Positions 24,246-32,211 are shown, counted from the stretch's first letter. The stretch: DNA of 64,000 bases from an uncultured Prevotellaceae bacterium (GCA_900319225.1 ONNV01000006.1:62001-126000), one strand, 5' to 3'. Numbers and translations: made by a program. The notes: a model not told the origin generated them from the letters alone.

Positions 24246-26263
24246 TGGATGCCTTCAATCTTCTCGGTTTAGACCGCAGCTTTCTGAGAGAGTTTCCAAT
24301 ACTGGCTAACCGTATTGATGATTCTCAGACAGAGAGGATTGTACGTCAAAACATAAAGAAGCTCGAAGAGATCGAAACACGTTCTCTAGCAAATGAGAAC
24401 CTAAACATACCTAAGTACTCTGTAGATGAAGTCCTTTATAAAATATCTATGTCTGCCAGACAAAATGACACCGAAATTGACAAATGGACCACTCGAGATT
24501 TACGCATTCTTTCCTACTATATAATGAGATTTCAGGATGACGACAATGCATACAAATACGCATTAACACTCCTGGATCTAAAATGGAAAAATCTATACTT
24601 CAACGGGTTAGTGTTTTATGTCCTGAATTCATGGAACATGATTAAACCTGATTTAAGAAAAAGCACATGCCAATTGATAATTAACAAGCTACGTGGTTAT
24701 AATGATGCAAACCGAAAATTCTTGCTGTATAAAAATCATGCAAACTATTTCGAGGAAGCAGGTCCAACACGCATGGCAACCCTTCTTTCCAGCAAACAGC
24801 AAGATGTAAAGGAAGCCCCATTGATATTAGGAAACAAGAAAATATCTATTGCCCAATCATATTATTCTGACGTTATTGTCAAATATGTTGAAAAAAATGA
24901 TGTTAGCCTTGATTATCTGGCAGAGTTATTTGAAAAACACAACTTAAATCGAACTAAGAAATTAGTTTTTGCAAATCTGGTCGAACAGGCAGACAGTGAT
25001 GGAGATACCTATAAACAAACCCAACTGAGCAACTTTATCAACAGGACCCTAGGGGATGTTACACTTCCTGCCACGTGGGCTCCATTCCCTGGTGCTACAG
25101 AAGATGAAGCGCAAAGACTAAAGCACGCCATGCAACTTGTTAAACAGTGGTTTACAAGAAGGGTCATTGAGACATTCTTTGAAGTGTGCGTACAAGATAG
25201 AGATAGAAAAAACTTTTGGCTAAAATATGTACCGCATATTAGTGGTTTTAAAATCGTTGGCTCAAGTTTGACAAAATACTCACTACAAAGTGACCCTAGA
25301 ACTGGTAATATTTTTGCAAAGCATTTTATCGAGACCAATTCAAAATATTCTGTAACAGCGGCACTTGTGTTGTCTATCAGGAATAAAGTATTTGTGGAAT
25401 TTTCCGATACCGGAGCTCTTTACGTCTATAATCAAGATAACGGTTATATTAGATTTTTGAAGACTGGAGTTAGGTACATAAATTCCACCAATGACCTCAA
25501 AAACACAAGTATGATTACGTTAATAGAAAACAATGACTATTACATTCGCCACCACCATGAAGGCAGAATGACACATCAAGGCTATTGGCAGAGCCGTTTA
25601 AATAGTTGGTTCAGGAATATTGTATTTAAAAATGATAACATACCTTATACCCCATTCTTTGAATCACCTGATGAATCCATTTTCAAAGCTCAAGAACTCC
25701 CTAAGCAAGAACCTATTAAAAGACCCGATAGACGAAGTGGAAACGAAGATGTACTTAACTACTATAAAAACGCAACTATAAAGCCAGCTATAGCTTCTAA
25801 ACCTGTTAATAGTTCAGCTATACAGTCTACAAATGCAGACATATCTACATATAAAAAATACACTCAGACTGCATTATTTAAAAATCTTGAATCAAAAGAA
25901 TCTACTTCTACACAACCTGCTACTCAGTACAGACAAAAACAAGCTAAATATGAAACTAATGTAAAATATGTAATCGCCAGCAGATGGGAGTTTAATAATG
26001 CATGCAGAATTGTCTGCAACATCAACGGTTATTACATTTATATCATTAATGGTCAACGCTACTATTTTCTCCAAAGCTTAATTGGTAAAGCACAACCAAT
26101 GGGCAGTCTCTGGATAAAAAAGCCTAACAAAGAAGGATGGACTGAAATAATCCATTATGTATTAGGTCAAGAACTATCAGTTGGCTATGTGAAGAAAGAA
26201 AATGGCAAACTAATCTATATGGAAGATTTAGACCTAGATGATCAATTAGTCCTTGAATTGTAA
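24242..26263 (+). CDS. zorC: ZorC: EH-signature protein of type I Zorya
   Basis: The 673-residue cytosolic protein follows zorB in the order expected for type I Zorya. In known systems ZorC binds DNA and works with ZorD. A helical N-terminal half is followed by the EH-signature region: FTRRVIETFFEVC (Glu near 311), NFWLKYVPHISGF, VEFSDTGALYVYN and HHHEGRMTHQGYWQSRL (His near 446). After residue 470 there is a Pro/Ser/Thr/Lys-rich linker (about 480-570) and an extra beta-rich domain of about 100 residues (about 575-673, with RWEFNNACRIVCNINGYYIY). That last part is not something I associate with ordinary ZorC. The second Met (24245) is an alternative start. Confidence 0.88.
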   Translation: MMDAFNLLGLDRSFLREFPILANRIDDSQTERIVRQNIKKLEEIETRSLANENLNIPKYSVDEVLYKISMSARQNDTEIDKWTTRDLRILSYYIMRFQDDDNAYKYALTLLDLKWKNLYFNGLVFYVLNSWNMIKPDLRKSTCQLIINKLRGYNDANRKFLLYKNHANYFEEAGPTRMATLLSSKQQDVKEAPLILGNKKISIAQSYYSDVIVKYVEKNDVSLDYLAELFEKHNLNRTKKLVFANLVEQADSDGDTYKQTQLSNFINRTLGDVTLPATWAPFPGATEDEAQRLKHAMQLVKQWFTRRVIETFFEVCVQDRDRKNFWLKYVPHISGFKIVGSSLTKYSLQSDPRTGNIFAKHFIETNSKYSVTAALVLSIRNKVFVEFSDTGALYVYNQDNGYIRFLKTGVRYINSTNDLKNTSMITLIENNDYYIRHHHEGRMTHQGYWQSRLNSWFRNIVFKNDNIPYTPFFESPDESIFKAQELPKQEPIKRPDRRSGNEDVLNYYKNATIKPAIASKPVNSSAIQSTNADISTYKKYTQTALFKNLESKESTSTQPATQYRQKQAKYETNVKYVIASRWEFNNACRIVCNINGYYIYIINGQRYYFLQSLIGKAQPMGSLWIKKPNKEGWTEIIHYVLGQELSVGYVKKENGKLIYMEDLDLDDQLVLEL

Positions 26264-26271
26264 TAGACATT

Positions 26272-29025
26272 ATGCTTAATCAAAACAAAACCGATAAAGG
26301 GCTTTTATTTTCAGCCAGTTGCAATGGCGCTGTTATTGGCTTTCATGAATGGCAATCAACAGACGATTGCATCTACTATTTTCCATTAGCCACCTTAGTA
26401 GACAATGGTTATGCCACTGTTACAGAAGATGGTTGTCTCGTACCATACGAGAACATCTATCTTATTGATGATGAAGATAGATATCTTCTAGGGGTGCCTC
26501 CTTTATATGATAAAGCTTTACGTTTACGTGGCGAAGGTATGCTTAACACTCCTTCTTTCAATTATAAACTAGAGTTCTTAAAAACTGCCCCCGATGGAGA
26601 TTTGATAAACTGTACTATTGATGGTAATATTGTTGAAACTGGGAATAATAGTTATCTCTTATCAGAAAGCCAATTTGAACTATTAAGGCAAGTCGAAAGA
26701 TTCAATAAAGAGGATGAATCAGTGAAAAACACAGATTATAACCTTCGGTCATTTGCCACAATAAAAGGTCTCGCCTTACAAGCAGAATGTACACTTGACA
26801 GTTATCTGTGCAATGAAAACGTTTACGTTCCGGATAAAATCAAGATAGAAGTTGGATTTGATGATCAGGGATTCACAGTAGAACCAGCTATCGACATAGA
26901 TGAAAACCATAAGTTTCAAGAATATTTTGAAAGAGGAAGGAAAGTACAAGGTCAGTACCCCTTACAAAGAGATAACGGAGAAAGAGTACGTGTTGTTTTA
27001 AATCCTGTTCAAAAAAATAATCTTGAGCAGTTAAAGACTACAGGAGGCAAGCATAAAACTCGTGAACAAATAAAGGAACTAACAGACCATCCTACCGAAT
27101 ATTTCGATCCTGACGTTTTTGATTTATCCGAATTATATAGTGATAGAGTTATTGAGATAGGTATATATAAGCCCAAATTCTATCCATTCATTTGTCCATA
27201 CAAATCTTGTTGGATAGCTGGAGCAACTGTTGAAACGCCCCAAGATGGAACAGCAAGAGTGACCATTGACAATGAAGAAGACCTTGATAAACTAAAGCAG
27301 AGTATCAGTATAGCAGAGAACCAAAAAAGTATTATAGTAGATTATAATGATACTCAAATAGATATTGACGATGCCAGATTTTTGGCAGAAATAGCAGAAA
27401 AGCAACTAAAGTGTCCTAGGGTTCCTATTAATACCGATGAAATAAAGCGAAAAGTACTTATTATTAAAGAGAATACTGAAGAGGTCGGTTTTGCCGTCAA
27501 CAATTATGACATAACCAATGAAGGCAATTATACACTTTACAAGAATCCATACCTAAGCCCTGATTACTCACTAAAAAAGCATCAAGAAGAAGGTGTTGCC
27601 TGGTTACAGTATTTATATCTAAACAAAGCCAGCGGTTGTTTAATGGCGGATGACATGGGTTTGGGAAAGACTCTCCAGATCCTGTATTTTATTGATTGGC
27701 ATTCAAGAAAGAACCCCAAACATAAGCCTTATCTCATTGTTGCGCCGGTCTCATTACTTGAGAACTGGGAAAAAGAATATAACCGTTTCTTTAAAGCACC
27801 ACGCTTAAACATAAATAGACTGACAACTCATGAAATACCTAGACAATACGACAAAGATGTTGTTGAGCTGATGCAACACATGGATATTATCCTGACAAAT
27901 TATGAGTCTTTGCGTATATCACAACTTAATTTCTGTGCTGTTGAATTTGATGTAGTAGCTTTAGATGAAGCTCAAAAGGTCAAAACACCTGGCACTATGG
28001 TAACCAATGCAGCAAAGGCATTAAAAAGCAATTTTAAAATAGCGATGACCGGTACACCTGTAGAAAATTCGTTACTTGATTTGTGGTGTATTATGGATTA
28101 TTGTGTACCAGGGCTATTGGGAAATGCAAGATCTTTTGCTGCTAGATATCAGAATCCCCTTAAAAACAAAGATATTGATATCGTTGAACTTGGAAATGAA
28201 GTGCATGAAAAACTGGGTATCTTCTTTATGAGGAGATTGAAGAAGGATGCTGCTAAAGACCTGCCTGAGAAGATAGAATTAAAAAAACAGACAGAAATGC
28301 CTACCACTCAAAAGAACATGTATAAGTCTGTTATAAACAGTTACGTATCTGGACAACAGCCCAACATGTTATTGACCATTATGGACATGAGAGAGGTATC
28401 AGAACATCCATTCCTATACAATTCAACGCTTGCTGATCACGAAACTGATGAATTGATAGATACTGCAGCACGATTGCAGGCAACAATATCATTCTTAGAT
28501 GACATAAAAAACAAGGAAGAAAAGGTCATCATTTTTGCTGAACGCAAGGAAACGCAAAGAATGCTTCAAAGGATCTGTTATGAACGCTATAGTTTGATAG
28601 CCAAAATCATCAATGGAGACACTCCTTCTCTTGTTGTGAGACAATATAATGGAAACTTATCTCGTCAAGCTAGCATAGATGAATTTCAATCAGAACCTGG
28701 TTTCAATATTATCATAATGTCTCCTATTGCAGCTGGTATGGGATTAAATGTTACTGCTGCTAATCACGTCATTCATTACAGCAGGCACTGGAATCCTGCA
28801 AAAGAAAGCCAAGCAACAGACCGAGCATATCGCATAGGACAAAATAAGGATGTGTTCGTATATTATCCTATGGCGGTATGTAAAGAGTTCAAATCATTCG
28901 ATGAGACACTGGATGAGTTGCTTTCACGAAAAACGACTTTGGCTACATCTACAATATTTCCAACAGAAAGAATTGAAGTGAATCAGGAAGAACTGGGACA
29001 GATGTTGTTTGGAGCAAACGAATAA
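26272..29025 (+). CDS. zorD: ZorD: SNF2-type helicase effector of Zorya
   Basis: The 917-residue protein has a large N-terminal region (1-430) of unknown fold and a C-terminal SWI2/SNF2 ATPase. Motifs are Walker A in MADDMGLGKT (about 458-467), DEAQ (about 565-568), MTGTPVENSL, and the late motifs GMGLNVTAANHVIHYSRHWN and QATDRAYRIGQ (about 840-855). In characterised type I Zorya, ZorD is the DNA-degrading effector activated after ZorAB signalling. No HNH domain of the ZorE kind is present, so this is type I. It starts 8 nt after zorC and ends the operon. It is distinct from HsdR in length and motif set. Confidence 0.92.
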   Translation: MLNQNKTDKGLLFSASCNGAVIGFHEWQSTDDCIYYFPLATLVDNGYATVTEDGCLVPYENIYLIDDEDRYLLGVPPLYDKALRLRGEGMLNTPSFNYKLEFLKTAPDGDLINCTIDGNIVETGNNSYLLSESQFELLRQVERFNKEDESVKNTDYNLRSFATIKGLALQAECTLDSYLCNENVYVPDKIKIEVGFDDQGFTVEPAIDIDENHKFQEYFERGRKVQGQYPLQRDNGERVRVVLNPVQKNNLEQLKTTGGKHKTREQIKELTDHPTEYFDPDVFDLSELYSDRVIEIGIYKPKFYPFICPYKSCWIAGATVETPQDGTARVTIDNEEDLDKLKQSISIAENQKSIIVDYNDTQIDIDDARFLAEIAEKQLKCPRVPINTDEIKRKVLIIKENTEEVGFAVNNYDITNEGNYTLYKNPYLSPDYSLKKHQEEGVAWLQYLYLNKASGCLMADDMGLGKTLQILYFIDWHSRKNPKHKPYLIVAPVSLLENWEKEYNRFFKAPRLNINRLTTHEIPRQYDKDVVELMQHMDIILTNYESLRISQLNFCAVEFDVVALDEAQKVKTPGTMVTNAAKALKSNFKIAMTGTPVENSLLDLWCIMDYCVPGLLGNARSFAARYQNPLKNKDIDIVELGNEVHEKLGIFFMRRLKKDAAKDLPEKIELKKQTEMPTTQKNMYKSVINSYVSGQQPNMLLTIMDMREVSEHPFLYNSTLADHETDELIDTAARLQATISFLDDIKNKEEKVIIFAERKETQRMLQRICYERYSLIAKIINGDTPSLVVRQYNGNLSRQASIDEFQSEPGFNIIIMSPIAAGMGLNVTAANHVIHYSRHWNPAKESQATDRAYRIGQNKDVFVYYPMAVCKEFKSFDETLDELLSRKTTLATSTIFPTERIEVNQEELGQMLFGANE

Positions 29026-29071
29026 GAAATAGGAACGACGATTACAAAGATTAATTGTACTTGTGAATATA

Positions 29072-29227
29072 ATGCCAGACAATTGGGCTGAAACAGCTGA
29101 CAGTCTCATCTTGACGGACATGATAATTGAAATCAGTGCAATGACGGTTATAGCGCAGTTCCTGTACCAAGCGTATCACTATAATCGATACCAAAATCAC
29201 CAACTGCCAACGCACTATAATCAGTGA
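29072..29227 (+). CDS. Possible 51-residue small ORF after zorD
   Basis: A frame of 52 codons 46 nt after zorD begins MPDNWAETADSLILTDM and contains an amphipathic or weakly hydrophobic stretch (IIEISAMTVIAQFLYQAYHY). It is on the same strand as zorABCD and could be a fifth, very small gene. There is no family match, and it may be chance in AT-rich DNA. The remaining intergenic sequence to 29267 shows nothing else. Confidence 0.3.
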   Translation: MPDNWAETADSLILTDMIIEISAMTVIAQFLYQAYHYNRYQNHQLPTHYNQ

Positions 29228-29267
29228 AAAACTATAATATGGAAATACGTGATGTAGATTATCAATA

Positions 29268-29519
29268 TCACAACAAGAACAATACTATGAAAGCCAATAT
29301 ATCCAAGAAAAAGCCAAAAGCAGTACCCTGGGATAACTCTAATACGATGCCAATTACTAATACAATTGCCCCGAACTTTAATGCAATACGTAATTCCTCT
29401 TTTTTAGGATCCTCAGCAGGCTTTTTGCCTGTAGATTTGGGTTTGGTAGTCCTTTTTACATCACCATTATTACCACCCTTCTTTGAATACATACTTGATG
29501 TAGGTTCCATATTCTCCAT
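29268..29519 (-). CDS. Small two-helix membrane protein
   Basis: The 83-residue protein has a polar Lys/Pro-rich N-terminus (about 1-44) and two hydrophobic helices: ALKFGAIVLVIGIVLELSQG (about 46-65) and FGFFLDILAFIVLFLL (about 68-83). It is unlike the opposite-strand frame, which has poor composition. It lies 60 nt downstream of the 23-codon membrane peptide gene at 29580-29651 on the same strand, and both are probably transcribed from the box at 29679-29686. Function is unknown. Its position suggests a regulated accessory of the defence island or a small envelope toxin. Confidence 0.55.
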   Translation of the reverse strand: MENMEPTSSMYSKKGGNNGDVKRTTKPKSTGKKPAEDPKKEELRIALKFGAIVLVIGIVLELSQGTAFGFFLDILAFIVLFLL

Positions 29520-29579
29520 AAAAACAATGTTTGGGACAAAGAATGTCGGCTCAACATACTCATTACAGTAAAATACTAG

Positions 29580-29651
29580 TTACCCTTTCCTAAAGTAACG
29601 CAGTACCTCACCACAAATCCAGAAAAAAGCACCAATGTAAATCAACAACAT
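29580..29651 (-). CDS. 23-residue membrane peptide
   Basis: The frame starts MLLIYIGAFFWI and ends VLRYFRKG, giving a single hydrophobic helix with a basic C-terminal tail. A clear TATTTTTG promoter box lies 28 nt upstream. A diverged copy of the gene and its 5' flank (GGACTATG then CTGATATACATTG) lies at 32108-32179, where the Cys codon TGT has become TGA. The alignment of the two copies shows codon-type conservation: WIxGEIL-YFR is kept while the DNA differs. That argues the frame is or was translated. Such peptides resemble small membrane toxins or regulators in size and shape, but no function is known. Confidence 0.5.
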   Translation of the reverse strand: MLLIYIGAFFWICGEVLRYFRKG

Positions 29652-29678
29652 AGTCCAATTCTTTAAAGGTTACTGGAG

Positions 29679-29686
29679 CAAAAATA
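29679..29686 (-). promoter_or_regulatory. -7 promoter box of the small membrane-protein unit
   Basis: TATTTTTG on the minus strand matches TAnnTTTG. It diverges from the WYL promoter at 29722-29729, and the inverted repeat at 29692-29718 fills the space between them. Confidence 0.6.
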
Positions 29687-29691
29687 TAAGG

Positions 29692-29718
29692 AAGTTGTAC
29701 CAAAACTTGATACAACTT
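29692..29718. promoter_or_regulatory. Probable operator of the WYL regulator
   Basis: A perfect 8-bp inverted repeat (AAGTTGTA - 11 nt - TACAACTT) lies between two divergent -7 boxes, 5 nt from one and 3 nt from the other. It therefore covers the upstream element of both promoters. This is the expected place for a repressor site acting on both the WYL gene and the membrane-peptide unit. That the WYL protein is the binder is inferred from adjacency. Confidence 0.6.
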
Positions 29719-29721
29719 ACA

Positions 29722-29729
29722 TATATTTG
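29722..29729 (+). promoter_or_regulatory. -7 promoter box of the WYL regulator gene
   Basis: TATATTTG matches TAnnTTTG and lies 31 nt before the ATG at 29761. Confidence 0.6.
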
Positions 29730-29760
29730 CCAAACAATATGACCTAATTACGTATAGATT

Positions 29761-30702
29761 ATGAAGATTCCATCTCTATTTAAGGAGTACATCTGGCTGA
29801 TTGAGACCATAAGAAGGAACGGCCGAATGACTCTGGCTGAGATAAGTGAGCTTTGGTGTCAGCAGGAGGAAACTGTCGGGCAGGAGCTGTCACGCACCAC
29901 ATTTAATCGGCACAGAGATTCAATCCTGGATATCTTTGGAGTGATTATTGAGTGCGACCGCAGGGACGGGTATCGGTATTATATAGAGAATGAGGAGGTG
30001 CTCCGTGAGAACAGCATACAGAACTGGATGTTCTCCACCCTGAGCGTAAGCAATATGCTGGAGGGGAATGCAGGCCTGCAGAACAGGATCCTGCTGGAAA
30101 GCATCCCCAGCGGAGACGACAAGCTGCGCCAGATCATTGATGCCATGCGTGACAACAGGCGCATCAGGATCCAGTATCATAAATATTCCAGCTCACAGTC
30201 CAAGCCATACACGCTGGAGCCTTATTGTCTGAAACTCTACAACAGGAGATGGTACATGCTCGTAAAGAAGGCCGATGCCCCCACCGCCACCGATGACACC
30301 GGCAAGAAAGGTGACCTGTTCATCTTTTCACTCGATAGGATTGAGAGTATTGAGCTATTACAGACCAAATTCACCGTCGATAAGAACTTTGATGCTGCTA
30401 CATTCTTTAGTGATTGTTTTGGAATTATGGTTGATGACAGCAAGAAGTCTGAGCGTATTGTATTGAGAGCCTACGGGCTGGAACCCCATTACCTCAGGGA
30501 CCTGCCCATGCACCACTCCCAGAAGGAAATAAAGAGGACAGATAGTTATACAGACTTTGAATTCAAGCTACGCCCCGCCCAAGATTTCATAGAACACCTT
30601 CTCTCCTTAAGTACCCGCGTAAGAGTCCTGGAACCGGCATGGCTGGTAAAGGAGATGCAGCAACGACTGAGGGATGCCTTGAATGCATATAATGAGAAAT
30701 AA
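29761..30702 (+). CDS. WYL-domain transcriptional regulator
   Basis: The 313-residue protein has an N-terminal winged helix (about 1-75, RMTLAEISELW ... LSRTTFNRHRDSI), a WYL ligand-binding domain (about 118-215, with NRRWYMLVKK carrying the W-Y-L-type motif near 164-167) and a C-terminal WCX region (RIVLRAYG ... RVLEPAWLVKEMQQRL). WYL regulators of this layout often sit in phage-defence islands and repress defence genes until nucleic-acid ligands appear. Here it flanks Zorya. It diverges from two small membrane-protein genes, with a palindromic operator between. A family A palindrome begins right at its stop codon. Confidence 0.88.
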   Translation: MKIPSLFKEYIWLIETIRRNGRMTLAEISELWCQQEETVGQELSRTTFNRHRDSILDIFGVIIECDRRDGYRYYIENEEVLRENSIQNWMFSTLSVSNMLEGNAGLQNRILLESIPSGDDKLRQIIDAMRDNRRIRIQYHKYSSSQSKPYTLEPYCLKLYNRRWYMLVKKADAPTATDDTGKKGDLFIFSLDRIESIELLQTKFTVDKNFDAATFFSDCFGIMVDDSKKSERIVLRAYGLEPHYLRDLPMHHSQKEIKRTDSYTDFEFKLRPAQDFIEHLLSLSTRVRVLEPAWLVKEMQQRLRDALNAYNEK

Positions 30703-30737
30703 AATGTGGAATTGGGGACTGTCCCCTTTTCCACATT
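30703..30737. repeat. REP-like palindrome, family A, copy 3
   Basis: A 35-bp palindrome with 17-nt arms around a central T has two mismatches (GGAATTGGGG against GGAAAAGGGG). It directly follows the WYL stop codon and may act as the transcription terminator. Confidence 0.85.
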
Positions 30738-30743
30738 ACTGCT

Positions 30744-30902
30744 ATGTTATTCTTTGATAGAGAAAAGGACGAGAACGACAACAGAGCCAGAAAAGTGGCC
30801 GACAGATATGGCGTTAAAGGTGAGTACAATGTCAGCTACAGGAACCGAGCAATCGGACATCAGGAAGAATTGAGTACCTTTGCGAAAAACAAACTAGTAT
30901 GA
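30744..30902 (+). CDS. Possible 52-residue small ORF
   Basis: The frame begins MLFFDREKDENDNRARKVAD, has good composition, and ends by overlapping the next ATG (ATGA, 30899-30902), as genuine coupled genes do. However, the promoter box of the next gene (TACCTTTG, 30875-30882) lies inside it and the start is only 7 nt after a palindrome. It could be a small charged protein or the 3' end of a lost gene. Confidence 0.35.
   Translation: MLFFDREKDENDNRARKVADRYGVKGEYNVSYRNRAIGHQEELSTFAKNKLV
30875..30882 (+). promoter_or_regulatory. -7 promoter box of the NifX-like/MBL operon
   Basis: TACCTTTG matches TAnnTTTG and lies 16 nt before the ATG at 30899. Confidence 0.55.
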
Positions 30903-31297
30903 AGTTGATTGCAATTCCTACTCGTGACGGGATGGTTGATGACCATTTTGGACACTGTGCGTATTATACTGTTGTTACTCTGGATGAGAAGGGTGAGATA
31001 CTGAAGCAGGAGCGTCTGGATTCACCCGAGGGGTGCGGTTGCAAATCGGACATTGCACGGGTGATGCAGGAGATGGGCATTACTCTGATGCTGGCCGGTA
31101 ATATGGGCATGGGTGCGTACAATAAGCTGACGGCCCACGGCATAGCTGTTATTAGGGGATGCCATGGTAAGGTGGATGATGTGCTTGGGGCTTACCTGAA
31201 TGGTGAGCTGAAGGATTCACTGGAGGCTTGTGACCACCACGATTGTGACAACCATGAGGAGAAGCCGGTGTTCATTGTTCCTAAGCTGGGCAAATGA
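30899..31297 (+). CDS. NifX/NifB-type iron-cluster-binding domain protein
   Basis: The 132-residue cytosolic protein matches the dinitrogenase iron-molybdenum cofactor (NifX/NafY) fold, with the opening IAIPTRDGMVDDHFGHC, LAGNMGMGAYNKL and GIAVIRGCHGKVDDVL. A Cys-Gly-Cys (PEGCGCKSD) and a C-terminal His/Cys tail (CDHHDCDNHEE) add likely metal ligands. In gut anaerobes without nitrogenase, such proteins are thought to bind or move iron-sulfur clusters. The stop overlaps the MBL start (ATGA, 31294-31297), a common pairing for this family. Confidence 0.88.
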   Translation: MKLIAIPTRDGMVDDHFGHCAYYTVVTLDEKGEILKQERLDSPEGCGCKSDIARVMQEMGITLMLAGNMGMGAYNKLTAHGIAVIRGCHGKVDDVLGAYLNGELKDSLEACDHHDCDNHEEKPVFIVPKLGK

Positions 31298-32094
31298 GGT
31301 GGACGGTATTGGTTGACAACAGGACGAATGACAGCCGTCTGGAGACGGAGCATGGCTTATCGGTCCTGCTGGAGACGGAGCGTCACCGGATTCTGCTTGA
31401 CACTGGGGCCAGCGATGCTTATATACGTAATGCCGAGCGTATGGGGATTGACCTGAGCGGGGTTGATTACGTGTTTATATCGCACGGACACAGCGATCAT
31501 GCAGGTGGACTTAAACATCTGGCAGAGGTTAACGACAAGGCAAGGATTATAGTTGCTGAAGAGGCTGTACACAGTAGGTTCTTTTCAAATAGAGGACAGC
31601 TGCACAGCATTACTGCAGAGTGGCCAAAGGAGATACGGGATAGACTGTTGTTTGCCGATGACTGCAGCCGGATATGTGACGACATACATATTATGACACA
31701 TATACCGCAGATACGCCCTATTCCTGAGGGGAACCGGTATCTGCTGGCTGAGAATGAGGACGGCGATTATGTGGCCGATGATTTTGGCCATGAAACAGCT
31801 CTGTACACGGACGGGCTGCTGTTTACGGGTTGCGCTCATAGCGGACTGGAGAATATCCTGGCGGCCTGCCACTACCCTGTTAAGACGGTTGTGGGCGGGT
31901 TCCATCTGCTTGATGACCATGAGACAGAACAGGAACTTTCCGATTTGGCCCACAGGTTGACAGAGGACTATCCCGATACACATTTTTATACCAGCCACTG
32001 CACTGGCGACAAGGTGTTTGCTACACTGAAAAAGATTATGGGCGACAGGATTGACGCTTTCAGTTGCGGCATGACAGTTATGATAAGGGGCTGA
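31294..32094 (+). CDS. MBL-fold metallo-hydrolase
   Basis: The 266-residue metallo-beta-lactamase-fold enzyme has the metal motif HGHSDHAGG (about 64-72), a second His in the GCAHSGLENIL segment (about 178-188) and a C-terminal SHCTG His. It resembles the RFAP-synthase-like/PhnP-like group that often follows NifX-like proteins. The substrate is not known. It is translationally coupled to the gene before it. Intergenic sequence after it carries a degraded copy of the 23-residue peptide gene. Confidence 0.88.
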   Translation: MRWTVLVDNRTNDSRLETEHGLSVLLETERHRILLDTGASDAYIRNAERMGIDLSGVDYVFISHGHSDHAGGLKHLAEVNDKARIIVAEEAVHSRFFSNRGQLHSITAEWPKEIRDRLLFADDCSRICDDIHIMTHIPQIRPIPEGNRYLLAENEDGDYVADDFGHETALYTDGLLFTGCAHSGLENILAACHYPVKTVVGGFHLLDDHETEQELSDLAHRLTEDYPDTHFYTSHCTGDKVFATLKKIMGDRIDAFSCGMTVMIRG

Positions 32095-32107
32095 CCCCAA
32101 TCCGTCA

Positions 32108-32179
32108 CTATTTATGATTCCTGAAGTACCCAAGTATTTCACCTCAAATCCAAATAAAAACGGCAATGTATATCAGCAT
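32108..32179 (-). pseudogene. Degraded copy of the 23-residue membrane peptide gene
   Basis: The region aligns with 29580-29651 from the conserved GGACTATG through the whole frame. The reading starts MLIYIAVFIWI, meets TGA (32144-32146) where the other copy has Cys, then continues GEILGYFRNHK to a TAG at 32108-32110. Both copies are on the minus strand, so the 2.5-kb segment between them is flanked by direct repeats. Either the TGA has killed the gene, or an 11-residue peptide is made. Confidence 0.5.
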
Positions 32180-32211
32180 AGTCCTATAGAATGAATGTTG
32201 TACGTCTTTAA

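Noticed and set aside
26272-29025. ZorD as a second HsdR-like restriction subunit
   Set aside because: It has SNF2-type late motifs (RAYRIGQ) and lacks the N-terminal D...ExK nuclease and DUF3387-like tail of HsdR.
29224-29571. 115-codon plus-strand frame opposite the small two-helix membrane protein
   Set aside because: Its composition is poor and it lacks a promoter. The minus-strand frame gives two clean hydrophobic helices and follows a promoter and another small gene on the same strand.
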